Source of the DNA: Petrosia ficiformis
Lineage: Eukaryota; Porifera; Demospongiae; Haplosclerida; Petrosiidae
DNA: 64,000 nucleotides
NCBI GenBank assembly: GCA_947044365.1
Contig: OX345636.1
Location: 8,390,001-8,454,000, forward strand
Reading direction: 5' to 3'
This document shows positions 1 to 9,923 of the stretch, in pieces. Position numbers and translations under genes: made by a program. The notes beneath the pieces were generated by a model. It saw nothing but the letters and a program-made list of their open reading frames with translations, was not told the DNA's origin and did not search any database. Each line of letters begins with the position of its first letter. Position 1 is the first letter of the stretch.

Positions 1-162
1 AGAGAGTAATGTTATTAATTTACTCCATTTTTTTACGATAGTATTATAATTAGTCTATAACAAATACAATGTAATTGTGTTTATGTATGAAGTGAAATAT
101 ACTTGGTAAAGCCCTAATCATGTGAAATAATAAATCATACAGTCATCTGTACAGGAATACAC
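1..162. repeat. Segmental duplicate of the flank of the 51.5-kb MATH exon
   Basis: This edge segment is nearly identical, in the same orientation, to 51350-51513, the intron DNA just beyond the donor side of the MATH exon at 51530-52051. Only a few substitutions and a short indel in a T run separate them. At about position 160 the similarity switches to the 47.4-kb region at the shared letters ACATCA/ACACA, so this is a rearrangement junction. A related MATH exon may lie outside the left edge (inference). Confidence 0.85.
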
Positions 163-465
163 ATCATTTAAATAACCTCTATAGCTTTTTTTCAACTATT
201 TAAAAGAAGCTGGTATTTATCATTCATATTTTTAATCCTCATTTATTATGTATTTGTATTGACCTCTTCATGATGAGATCATGTAGATATAATCAAAGGT
301 TGATATTAATATAAATGATGTTACAGACATGCTAAGTGAGCGTTGGTTCTGCTGGTTAGTCTACTGTTCATCAGCTTATAGTCCAGTTAGATATTTGAGA
401 AGATAGAAACAGCTGGCTTTGAAGTTAGCTTTGGAATTAGTACAATCCTATGGTCTTCTGCCATC

Positions 466-540
466 AAGGTATCTGGTGGCTCAGATAGTAAAAGTGCCTG
501 ACTAGATACCAGAGGTCCACGGTTCAATCCCCATTCATAG
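466..540 (+). other. tRNA-like relic (possible SINE head)
   Basis: The stretch has an A-box-like TGGCTCAGATAGTAAAAG, a CCTGA..CCAGA anticodon-arm-like segment and a B-box-like GGTTCAATCCCC. A T-rich run that could stop Pol III follows about 20 bp later. The stems pair poorly, especially the T stem, so it is not a working tRNA. The duplicate near 47724-47790 has lost seven bases of the D-arm region. A tRNA-derived SINE head is the simplest reading. A GGTATCT/AGATACC pair also encloses part of it, so chance resemblance is possible. Confidence 0.35.
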
Positions 541-833
541 TCCATGCAGACTTATATTATTTTTTTCTAATACACATGTACTTGTACCTTATGAAATTAG
601 CCTTATGTCTAAAGTAGACTAGTGTTTGATAGTACATGTACATGTATATAGTAATACTTGTGCATGTACACACTGGATATACATGTACATGTATAGGTGT
701 TTAGTATATTGATATTGTACAGGTAGTGTTTAATATTATATATAGTAATACATGTACACACTGGATATATAACCTATTAGATGTATATGTACATATTATT
801 GTAATACATGTAGTATAATATAAGTATAATGAA

Positions 834-1040
834 CATGTATGTACTGTACTAGATATATAATCAGTATACTAGTATACTAGTGATATTTCATAGTATGATA
901 AACATGTATGTACTGTACTAGATATATACTCAGTATACTAGTATACTAGTGATATTTCATAGTATGATAAACATGTATGTACTGTACTAGATATATAATC
1001 AGTATACTAGTATACTAGTGATATTTCATAGTATAATAAA
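834..1040. repeat. Tandem repeat, about 69 bp, 3 copies
   Basis: Three near-identical units begin at about 833, 902 and 971. Each carries CATGTATGTACTGTACTAG and the palindromic AGTATACTAGTATACT. Non-coding. Confidence 0.9.
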
Positions 1041-1094
1041 CATAGTTATGATTGTACAGATAAGATATACAATATCATAAAAAGATGATGTTTA

Positions 1095-1566
1095 TACATG
1101 TATGATAAACCAGTACATGTAAGTGTATATACTGTACATGTAAAGGTGTTTAGTATTGATGTTGTACTGGTAGTGTATACATGTAAGTGTTGATACAAGT
1201 CACATGTACATGTATGATAAACCAGTACATGTAAGTGTATATACTGTACATGTAAAGGTGTTTAGTATTGATGTTGTACTGGTAGTGTATACATGTAAGT
1301 GTTGATACAAGTCACATGTACATGTATGATAAACCAGTACATGTAAGTGTATATACTGTACATGTACATGTATAGGTGTTTAGTATTGATGTTGTACTGG
1401 TAGTGTATACATGTAAGTGTTGATACAAGTCACATGTACATGTATGATAAACCAGTACATGTAATTGTATATACTGTACATGTACATGTATAGGTGTTTA
1501 GTATTGATGTTGTACAGGTAGTGTATACATGTAAATGTTGATACAAGTCACATGTACATGTATATA
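1095..1566. repeat. Tandem repeat, about 113-120 bp, 4 copies
   Basis: Units begin with CATGTATGATAAACCAGTAC near 1098, 1209, 1321 and 1438. They contain TTTAGTATTGATGTTGTAC and GTGTTGATACAAGTCACATG. The duplicate near 48100-48200 has essentially one unit, so the array expanded after, or shrank since, the duplication. Confidence 0.9.
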
Positions 1567-1859
1567 AGTATATAAGTGTCACTTTGTTTGTATATTACTT
1601 GCTACATGTGACTGATTAGGTGTAAGTGATAAGTGATCCAACAGTAGCTGTATGTGTCAGTATACATGACTTACAGCTGGCAGTGAATAAAATTTCAGCA
1701 GTTGTATTCAATTTGTGGTTTATACATGTACATGTATGTTTGGTTTAATTTTACTGGACCATGTAGTTTTGGGTCAATATATAATTATATTTTAAATAAT
1801 GTTTACAAAGTGTTTTCTGAGCTTGCATGATATTGTAAACTTTATTTTGATTCCAATAG

Positions 1860-2050
1860 CATCTCAGAAGACAAGAAAGTTCTTCGCAATGACTCCTTCA
1901 TCAGCAATTCTCTTCAAAACTTCCTCCAAGCTCTCTAGGTACTGAGTAAGGGTAGATCCAGACACCAAAATATCATCAATGTAACAATGTGTCCTATTTT
2001 GATTATAATCTGAGCTGGCTTGAAATGGGATTCCCTGATCAATGAACTGT
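1860..2050 (-). pseudogene. Reverse-transcriptase fragment (Ty3/gypsy-like), catalytic part
   Basis: Read on the minus strand, about 45 codons give the fingers/palm segment of an LTR-type reverse transcriptase. The catalytic YIDDILVSG is followed by a helix with the LESLEEVLKRIADEG pattern, then a stop. No flanking LTR, integrase or gag was seen. The next piece of the same domain lies on the opposite strand just to the right, so this is an inverted, decayed relic. It sits in an insertion (about 1858-3387) absent from the duplicate copy near 48478. Confidence 0.75.
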
Positions 2051-2067
2051 GAGAAACACTAGCATAG

Positions 2068-2227
2068 TAAGTGCAGATTTTTAACTAATAATGTAGAGTA
2101 CTTAGGCTATGTAATAGATGAGAAGGGATTGCATTCCTAAGACAAAAAGCTTGAAGCTATTCGTAATGCCCCAGTACCCTAGAATGTGCAACAGATGAGA
2201 TTCCTGCTAGGGCTTGTCTACTACAAT
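2068..2227 (+). pseudogene. Reverse-transcriptase fragment, downstream part, opposite strand
   Basis: The plus strand reads VEYLGYVIDEKGLHS, then after a stop DKKLEAIRNAPVP, another stop, and a RFLLGLVYY-like segment. This is the pattern following the YxDD region in Ty3/gypsy-type reverse transcriptases (LGxxIxxxGI...FLGLxNYYR). With the neighbouring minus-strand fragment it makes up consecutive parts of one domain, now head to head. Two in-frame stops show it is dead. Confidence 0.7.
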
Positions 2228-2728
2228 CAGGGCTGCATTTAGGGGGGGAGGCATTCGCCCTCCCTAGGGGAGCTCCTGCCCCCCCTAGACTTTCATGAGT
2301 GTGACGTAAAAGTAAATACCACATGCATAGTCAGCACACAGTTCAGCATTTCCATAATTTTCACCATTCAACACTTAGACCAGCTATACAGATACACGAA
2401 AGAGATGAAAATCATTAATGATTACTGATTTTGATCTCTTTCATGTTATATCTGTATAGTCTAAGTCTTAAATGGTGCAATGCTGAACTGTGTGCTGACA
2501 TTGCTGTAGTTTTCGTCATACAGAATGACTCTAGAGTAGATAATCAGGAAATACATGGCTAGAAATTTCAACTGTTACAGAAAAATACACAAGTGTTTCC
2601 CAAAATGTCACACAAAGTCCCTTAGTTTGCCAATATGTGCTTACGGCACATGGTAACATCGTTGCCCCCCCTACGTTCTCAAAAGTCTCATATTGCCCCC
2701 CTAGCTTCATTTTCTGTATGCAGCACTG
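2228..2728. mobile_element. Non-autonomous DNA transposon with internal hairpin
   Basis: The ends are related inverted repeats: CAGGGCTGCATTTAGGGGGG on the left, and on the right the reverse complement of CAGTGCTGCATACAG. Both sides are flanked by ACAAT (2223-2227 and 2729-2733), a candidate 5-bp target duplication. The CAG-type ends with C-rich subterminal blocks recall hAT-like MITEs, but hAT usually makes 8-bp duplications, so the superfamily is open. No coding capacity. Confidence 0.6.
2330..2499. repeat. Long hairpin inside the transposon
   Basis: The outer arms match perfectly over 21 bp (left begins GTCAGCACACAGTTCAGC, right ends GCTGAACTGTGTGCTGAC). Pairing resumes further in through TATACAGATA and GAAAGAGATGAAAATCA against their reverse complements. 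If transcribed it would fold into an imperfect stem of about 75 bp per arm. Confidence 0.8.
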
Positions 2729-2776
2729 ACAATGGTAAATGTTTTCCCTAATCTGGCTTCAGTCCTATATCCCTTA

Positions 2777-3387
2777 TTAACTCTTACAGCACTGAGCTTG
2801 TTTTACAAATTACTTCCCATTTCCAACACTGGCGACTCTATTGCATATACATGTATTTTGGCCACCGTTCACTTTCTCTATCCCAAACTTGGCTCTTTTT
2901 CCGACATGGAGCACTACTTCTGCCAACTTGCTTACCGGTACTCGAAAGTCCCCAAGCACTTTGTAGGATTAAATCAAATGCAGTGCTCTCCCTCTTTTGA
3001 CTGGAACTGGGGCAAGCAAAATGACCCCACTGCATGTTGGTACCAGCTACACCTACAATTTCAGGTTTTACAGCAAGGGAAATGCCTCAGGTACCCACCA
3101 CAGCACGTGGGTGGGGTCACTGAAACCACAATTTGCCTGGGCGGCGAGGGCGCTGCGCCCCCTTCGAACCCCCTCAAAACAGGGGGACACCCCCCTTTAA
3201 AATTCCCCCGTACTCGTTATTTAGACCAAAGGGCGGCTGAAAAAGCAGCAATTTTTTAAGCCATTTTCATGGTCTTGTGCCTCACATCAATTATAAGGAT
3301 TTGGAGGGCTTCGTAATGCTAGGAACACACTCCGAACCATGTAGGGGTGAAACGTCACATATGTGACATCAGTGTTCTAAGGGTTAA
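2777..3387 (+). mobile_element. piggyBac-like MITE, family 1, copy A
   Basis: This is one of three related elements (others at 13749 and 53672). Members begin TTAACCCTTAGA or a variant and end TCTAAGGGTTAA, so TTAA target sites border CCCT..AGGG ends, as in piggyBac-type elements. The shared interior has TATCTTGGCCACCGTTCAC, CAAACTTGGCTC and a C-rich 3' part. The open frame across it (2732-3259) is broken in the other copies by stops and shifts, so I do not call a protein. Confidence 0.6.
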
Positions 3388-3763
3388 GACTAGATAGCAA
3401 GTAGAAGTAGACATCTGCTTGTGACCAAGCTATAAACACAGTCAAAACAAAATTGGTATCTAATCGATTACTCATATATTATGACAGTGACCTTCCATTA
3501 CTATTAGCTACTGATGTTTCAGCTGATGTGCAGTGATTTCTCATGTATTTCCCAATGGTCTTTGTAAATATTAATTAATATAATTATATTGTAAATAATT
3601 ATGATTATATATTGGCCCAAATAGTGGTCTGGTGAAAACAATACCACCAGGAATAGTTGATATGTCCGCACTATGTTTGTGAACTCATCAAATGTAATTT
3701 TTATCAAATGTTTACTATTTAGATGTTTTGTATAGTAAGCTCTATTTGGTTGTATTCAAGTAG
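3388..3763. repeat. Continuation of the 47-48.8 kb segmental duplication
   Basis: From AAGTAGAAGTAGACATCTGC onward this follows 48480-48790 with scattered substitutions and small deletions. The join fixes the borders of two insertions in the left copy: 1858-3387 and about 3764-4730. Confidence 0.8.
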
Positions 3764-3828
3764 ATAAGCCTCATATACATGTACATGCTTCATGTAATAA
3801 TTAGAGTATATATGGTATTATATTACAT

Positions 3829-4597
3829 CAGGAGCGCATGATGGAAAAGTAAGAGAGAAGGAGCGTGAAACTCCCACGCTTGAATACTGTTAATTAGGTA
3901 TTTCTGTTGCATTCCCACGCTAGCAGATATACTATTTTAAGACACCATGTGATACAGCATGGCTTCAAGAAGAATAGATTCGTCGTTATTAAACATCGAA
4001 AAAACTTGCTACAAGATCTAGAAAGAGCTTCCCACAAGGATGTAGCAACAGAAGCAATCGATGGACTGCTTAATGGAGTTCAATTACAATTCAGTCAATC
4101 GCGAAAGGATTTTGTTGAAATTATTACATGTACTAGCAATTTGACCTGCAAACAATTATTGGAAAAGTGTTGATGCTTTTAGTGAAGGTACGTCTTTATC
4201 GCATTAAACTCAATCTCCGCAGTAATAGAAGTAGCTTCTAATAATCTATACTTCTCAGAACATTTAATAAAAGATTGAAGCTCATCCAACAAAGCTTTGG
4301 ACTCGCCTCTGGTTAAAATAATTTTTTTACGTGTTTCTCTCACTGGAGTAACTTGGTTAGGTGTCTCTTGTTCTAAAAGGTTTTGAGCAGCTAGTCTAGG
4401 AGATTCTCTAGGAGTAACAACAGGTGGTATTGACACTCCTTTGGTCTTCTTTATCGACGCCATAACAGTTTCATGTGGTGTCTAAAAATAGTATATCCGC
4501 TAGTGTGGGAATGCAACAAAAATATCTAATTAACGGCATTCAATGCGTGGGAGTTTCACGCTCCTTCTCTCTTACTTTTTTCCATCATGCGCTCCTG
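3829..4597. mobile_element. TIR transposon with about 120-bp inverted repeats
   Basis: The ends are long inverted repeats: the left begins CAGGAGCGCATGATGG and the right ends with its reverse complement. Similarity continues inward past GGAGCGTGAAACTCCCACGC and CACACTAGCGGATAT. ATTACAT flanks both sides (3822-3828, 4598-4604). Each inverted repeat runs up to a start codon pointing inward (ATGGCTTCAAG on the plus strand near 3960, ATGGCGTCGATAAAG on the minus strand at 4463). It sits in a larger insertion bordered by an inverted TATATACTCTAATTATT word. A CAGGAGCGCATGA end recurs at 39929. Superfamily not assigned. Confidence 0.75.
4179..4463 (-). CDS. Small basic protein encoded inside the TIR transposon
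   Basis: This 94-residue frame starts at an ATG at the inner edge of the right inverted repeat and fills half of the element. It starts MASIKKTKG, has a Pro/Arg-rich middle (residues about 12-45) and a more helical C-terminal half (LLDELQSFIKCSEKYRLLEATS). I recognise no family. A matching ATG in the opposite inverted repeat opens a frame that stops after about 18 codons. This may be the surviving half of a symmetric element gene, or a chance frame. Confidence 0.3.
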   Translation of the reverse strand: MASIKKTKGVSIPPVVTPRESPRLAAQNLLEQETPNQVTPVRETRKKIILTRGESKALLDELQSFIKCSEKYRLLEATSITAEIEFNAIKTYLH

Positions 4598-4730
4598 ATT
4601 ACATGTACAATACTAATAGAACCCTACCCCTGTCTAGAATACATACTAGATAGTGTAATACCATATATACTCTAATTATTTCATGCAGGCTTACATGAAG
4701 CTTTTAAACATAATCATTGTGTTTGTTTCA

Positions 4731-5328
4731 AAACACAATCACATTATAATTCATGAACAAAATTTTAATATCATAACATTATTATGTACATTAATCCAGT
4801 GTTTTAACATAGTGGTGCTGGCATAGAAATCAAGGGATATTTGTGATTTAATTACATTCCTTTGATCATGTCAAAGGGAAATGGCATTACATAGAGTGGT
4901 GCAGCACCTCTCTTCAACTCTTTTGCTAGAACCTTGCATTAATCTTCTCAATAGGAGAGATGTATATCTGAACTAACAATTTGAGTTTACATAATACAGA
5001 GTGAAACGTCATTTCTAAATGAGGCTTTTAATTTGTGCTCTGAAGTGCCACATTAAGATTGATGGTTATGTATCACATGACATGTCACATGATTGTCTAT
5101 AATTTTCATTATGCTAGTAATAATTATAATTATAATTCATAAAGCGGTGATATTGTACATGTAAGTTAATGATACGCATGTACATGTATATGTAGTAGAC
5201 ATGACACATGTATAATATCTTCAGACAGATAAATCTACATGGTATTATTATCAAAATTTATATAATTATTAATAATTATTCATTTCAGTATATTCATATG
5301 TAGTAATATGTTGTATAAGTTATATCAA
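4731..5328. other. No gene seen
   Basis: A+T-rich DNA with TACATGTA words. Around 4890-4975 it resembles about 48860-48930, the tail of the segmental duplication. Confidence 0.5.
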
Positions 5329-5339
5329 GTAGTTTGAGA

Positions 5340-5890
5340 CAGACATAGGGCGAAGCACTTTAGAAAGTGCTTGAGCATAATCTGAAGTATACAGTTAAGT
5401 GCTTGAAGCTGTGAACTGCTCATATAGTTGAACAGGCGGAAGTGCTTTGAGCACAAAATGAAGCACCCTGAAAGTGGTTCAAGCATAATTTTAAGCACAT
5501 TTCTAATTAAACAGCGCCAAAAAAGAAATTTCTAGTGAATTAGATTATTGTTACATTTTATAAACATTGTTTTTTGAAAAGTACTGTCTTTAATTTGTCA
5601 TCATTCAGTCCAAAACACCTTCCAGCTATGCTATAAAGTCATGATAATTACACATTTAAAACTATCAGCCTGGTACATGTATATATTTAAAAGTAATTTA
5701 TAAACTGTTTTGAATCATTTCTACTTAACAAGCACTTAATTGTACTTCATAAGCACTTTTAATAAAACGTGCTTAAGCATAAGCACAAGCACTTTACCAG
5801 AAAGATGATCAAGAGCACTTTCAAGCACTCCAAAAAATGTGCTTATAGCAGTTTTAAGTACAAGCACATTTGTGCTCACTCCATATTTGG
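5340..5890. repeat. AAGCACTT/AAGTGCTT-rich inverted-repeat element
   Basis: AAGTGCTT and AAGCACTT occur many times, mainly as AAGTGCTTGA forms at 5350-5500 and the reverse complement at 5730-5880, giving an imperfect fold-back. The middle is unrelated A+T-rich DNA. A MITE-like relic is likely. Exact ends and target duplication are unclear. Confidence 0.5.
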
Positions 5891-6003
5891 TTTGAGATAC
5901 ATGTAGTCTTGTCTCCACTACCCACACTATTAACAAACAAAAGATATCTGGTGACTTTAATTGAATTTCTTGTCATTTGAAACTAACAAGTGTATATAGA
6001 GAA

Positions 6004-6452
6004 AAAAACATCCCTATGATTGCTTTACAAATTTAAGTGAAGATAAAAGTATGCTTTGTGATGTCCAGCATTCAGTAATCATGGCTGACTTTATCATGCC
6101 TGAAACACAACAGCATACTATAGTTATTATTCTGATTATCTACTCTGTTTACCTTTTAAAGAACCTTGTAGAACTTAAAGAATATATTTCAGGTAGGATA
6201 GCTAGCTATTTGTTCCAGTTTCTACGTAAGCTACACAGTTTTCTTTCTGCTGGGATCTGTAGAGCTTGATCGCGCGTTCTTTTACGCGCCACTCCCATTA
6301 ATTGACCGAGCCCCCGGGAAGATGTAACTTCCTTAACTACATATACAACGCATACTCGCGTAGGTGACACAAGAATATATATTATATATATATATACAAT
6401 GTAGTTCGAACCCGTGGGAAAGCAATCATAGGGATGGCCCTACGGGCCATAA
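6004..6452. mobile_element. MITE of the AATCATAGGGAT family
   Basis: The element is bounded by CATCCCTATGATTGCTTT on the left and AAAGCAATCATAGGGATG on the right, an 18-bp perfect terminal inverted repeat. The interior has CAGCATTCAGTAATCATGGC and the GGGGGCTCGGTCAATTAAT-type block on the minus strand. Both recur in copies at 8865-9138 and 44950-45274, with more divergent relatives at 34383 and 35966 and a short piece at 62245. Non-coding. Confidence 0.7.
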
Positions 6453-7313
6453 AAAGTATCACTGAAAAGATGATGGATCACTACAGATAAGAACTGTATT
6501 GTAGCACTTTATTATTTTATCTACAAAACTATGCTTTTTATAGACTTGATAAACAAAGTAATTTTCTTTAACATTGTTGTGACATCACAAATTTGATTGG
6601 TTAGCCAGAAATCTGCTCAATAACAAGAAACTATACTGAAGTCACCAGTTGACCTTTTACTAATTAAGAGCATGAGCTTTTGGGGATGAGACTACGTTTG
6701 AGTAAGGATCTGATGAACTGTGTAATGTTTTTTGTCTGCTATATAAACTGTAATCTTCATTTCAGTACAATAATAATTGATAAATCACAAATACTTTGGG
6801 CTGACCTAGTATTAGCTTTCATGCTATTTTGTACTAGTCCCTTGCTTTGCATAAATGATTTGTTAATTGTAATGGAGAAGCTCCACCTAAACTACATGTA
6901 GTCACACCACTTGAGATATATCTAGTGATCTTCTATCAATATATTGGTTATGTTGACTCAGTATACAGGGAATCATGCACATCATTCAAATTTAAATTCA
7001 AGTACATGTATATGTATGTTGTAATGTCATCAAAATATCATATGACTAGATGTGTACATGTACTGTACATATGTTGAGGTTCATCACTAATGACTATATA
7101 CTTGTACTATTCTTTATTGTGACTCAGGCTTGTCTCAATTAGAGATATATGTACATGTATGTGTAATAGTATAATTACCATATAAGGAAATGATAATTAT
7201 GAACAAGGAAAGGTGTCTTAATTCTTAATAACTATAAATCTCATCAAACATTGTTTTGTTTATAATTACATACACATAATGTATATTACATGTATGCATA
7301 GATAATAAGGTTA

Positions 7314-8009
7314 AGGGATTGGAAATGGGCGTTCGTGGGTGAAATATGTTACTTGGGGGCCGTATTATAATTATCACATAATTAGAAAATTATTTTGAAA
7401 TCTTTATTGAAAATGGTGAATCGATGGATAAAGTATAGGAAATCCAGTAAATAAAGGTAAGTTAGTAGCTAATGTTTTAATGCTGTAAGTTTAAATTGTG
7501 GTTTGTCTCATGACCCAATCATTCTGTTATTATGTAATGAGTCTAAATCACCATTTAGGCTATTCCTGTGAAAATTACAGGTACAGCCGATCTAGGTACC
7601 ATTTGAGCAGATTTCGATGAGTAGAGAGATTATTATTTATACTGGAAGTTCCAAACTTGGTTCGTCTCATGACCCATGTATATATAGTACTATAACATGT
7701 TTTGACTATTAGTAGTTTATTAGTTGTCGAGTGATAGGTACAGTGAAAACATTTGTTGACAACTGCAGGGTAAATAAAACAGGAGTCTATAAAGTTTATA
7801 GTACGACTTTTCAGTAAATTGGACGAGAGAAGCTGTGCGCACCTTCAAATACTGGCAATTCTTTGCTTACCCTCTAACTGTGTGCAGAAATAGTCTTTTT
7901 AGTGTAAGCTTCTTCTTTCTTTTCACCGTGTTTACATAGGCTTGCTGAGGCCTGCAACGTGCGAAATAGCAAGTACATGTAGCCCGGTTTCTATGGGTTT
8001 CCAATCCCT
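7314..8009. mobile_element. PIF/Harbinger-like MITE with TTA target duplication
   Basis: It starts AGGGATTGGAAA and ends TTTCCAATCCCT, a perfect 12-bp inverted repeat flanked by TTA (7311-7313 and 8010-8012). A 3-bp TTA/TAA duplication is typical of PIF/Harbinger elements. No transposase frame was seen, so it is non-autonomous. Two GGTTTGTCTCATGACCCA-like words lie inside. Confidence 0.65.
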
Positions 8010-8012
8010 TTA

Positions 8013-8864
8013 CTTTATTACCTATGATGTATGTACACGTATGTTAACCACACCCCTTAAGAATAATATTATTCATGAAATAAAACGTTTGCACAATCTT
8101 TTCAGTGTCTCTGTTCATAGTGATACACTGATACACAGTATATACTGTTGATACTAATAATCAATACTCAGTAATGAACACTCTCTTCTTGTATGTTATA
8201 TAACTTATTTTGTGTGTTTAATAGTATCCATGTACATGTACAATATAAAAGTATCAAATCAGACTGTTTATTTACCTTTAAAACTCTTTTGTGTTTGAAT
8301 GTCCTGATATCAATACTAATATCATATATACTGGTTGCATGGTTAGTACTGTTACTTATTAATCACACGTTTTTAATTAAGTACATACTACATCCTTTAT
8401 CATGATTTATTCCACACATACATGTTAAACACATGTGTATAATATTATAATAACATCTTTTATGATAGTGACAACATGTTTATCATGAGGATTACTTCCC
8501 TCTCACTCTATAACTAGTTTTTTCTCAAATAATTGGATATCAAAATCTATATTCAGCTTATATCAATCCCCATTTACCATTTTCTCATAGCATGTTAACC
8601 AATGAGCACCAATACACCTCTACCAACATATCTGATAGCTGTATGGCTATGTGATAAACAGTCTTATAGATTATGATAATTTGATCTAACGGCCTTTAAA
8701 CACTCGCATTTCATAATATTTGGTATCCAGGGAAATGGATACCACATTTAGTGGGCTTCCTATATGTACAGTGTATATAGAAAATGACAGAAATATGAGA
8801 CGATGAGAGAATTACTAGTCATTAGGGACAGTATGTTAGTCAGGGCATGATTACTGAACCATAG
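8013..8864. other. No gene seen
   Basis: A+T-rich DNA with two short hydrophobic open frames (7942-8151, 8193-8405) of low-complexity composition and no splice or family support. Confidence 0.5.
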
Positions 8865-9138
8865 TGTGTACGAAGTTGCGTCATTCCCGGGGGGCTCGGT
8901 CAATTAATTGGCGTGGCACGTACTAGAACTCGAACTCGAACTCAGCAGAATAAAAGCTGCTTGTAGCTTACATAGAATTAGAAACTGGAACTACTAGGTA
9001 ACTATTCTACCTTCTTTAAAAGGTAAACAAAGTAGATAATCAAAATAATAAGTGTAATAGGCTGTTGTGTTACAGGCATGATAAAGTCAGCCATGATTAC
9101 TGAATGCTGGACACCAAAAGCAATCATAGGGATACTTT
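8865..9138. mobile_element. AATCATAGGGAT-family copy
   Basis: This copy shares GAAGTTGCGTCATTCC, the GGTCAATTAAT block, GAAACTGGAACTACTAG, CAGCCATGATTACTGAATGC and the terminal AAAGCAATCATAGGGATA with 44950-45242. The left inverted terminus is missing, so the copy is incomplete. Confidence 0.7.
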
Positions 9139-9139
9139 T

Positions 9140-9846
9140 TTCTTGTTTTTATTAAGTACATACATCCTTTATTAGGATTTATTCCAGTTAAACACGTGTA
9201 AAATGTACATGTACATACATGTAAGTGTCACTTTGTTTCTATATTACTTGTTAGAAACAGGAGTGTATCCACAAGATTATGAGTTGTCTGGTGTGTGTAT
9301 GTACACATTTCCTTTTACATTATACATGTACATGTATGAATTATGTTTCATGTACATGTACTTGTACATGTGTTTATACATGTACAGCTATATAAACTTC
9401 TGTTGATGTGTATACAAAGACAAAGAATCTTTTCTTTGCTCCTGGCTATAATTACAGTGGAACACAACTATACTATTGAAAGCTATATTATTGTAACACA
9501 ATTGAACAGAACTTGTTAACCATACTAGAAACAAGATGTACTTCTGTACAGGATGATGTAATCAGTATTTACTTATATTTCAATTTGCGAAACCTTCATT
9601 TTGTGGGACATAAGAAGTCTTCATGTACTACAGGTTGGTGGATATAATGTGCTTGTATTGGACCAGGGTAAATATGAACAAAGGTTGTAATCTTTGTGCA
9701 TAGGTACTGACCTTTGAATGTACATTTTCACATTCAAAGAGTATAGCTTTACTAAATGTGTATAGTTTGATTACTACAGTGATAATTATGTTGACCAGTT
9801 TACTAAGATAACAACATAATTGTATTAATTATTTTCTACACAATTG
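9140..9846. other. 3' flank of the TRAF-like gene; no coding exon identified
   Basis: The stretch near 9505-9600 (AACAGAACTTGTTAACCATACTA) resembles 50707-50800, which lies beyond the 51.5-kb MATH/tail module. Both MATH units were therefore duplicated together with their 3' flanks. A phase-compatible open stretch on the minus strand near 9640-9773 has no clear membrane segment. I did not see a convincing terminal exon or AATAAA. Confidence 0.4.
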
Positions 9847-9923
9847 TTAAGTCTCGATTTGGATATAACAAGTTATAAAACAGTATATACTACACTGAGT
9901 GTAATGTAACACAATTATATTAC

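Larger units (their letters stand above)
160..1857. repeat. Segmental duplicate of 47418-48478
   Basis: The sequence follows 47418-48478 in order: the CATTTAAATAACCTC start, the tRNA-like stretch, the tandem TACATGTA-rich blocks and the final GCAAACTTTATTTT-type end. The left copy is longer because its internal tandem repeats are expanded. It continues after an insertion at 3388-3760, matching 48480-48790, and again at about 4890-4975, matching about 48860-48930. No gene was seen inside. Confidence 0.85.

Noticed and set aside
2732..3259. 175-codon open frame as a gene
   Set aside because: It crosses the border of a repeat family whose other copies are interrupted. The C-rich 3' part and the start at an element edge argue against a host gene.
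9847..9923. Read-through of the MATH donor as the natural C-terminus of the TRAF-like gene
   Set aside because: The CAG/GTAATA donor is conserved in four other MATH exons, so splicing is expected, although no acceptor exon was convincing.
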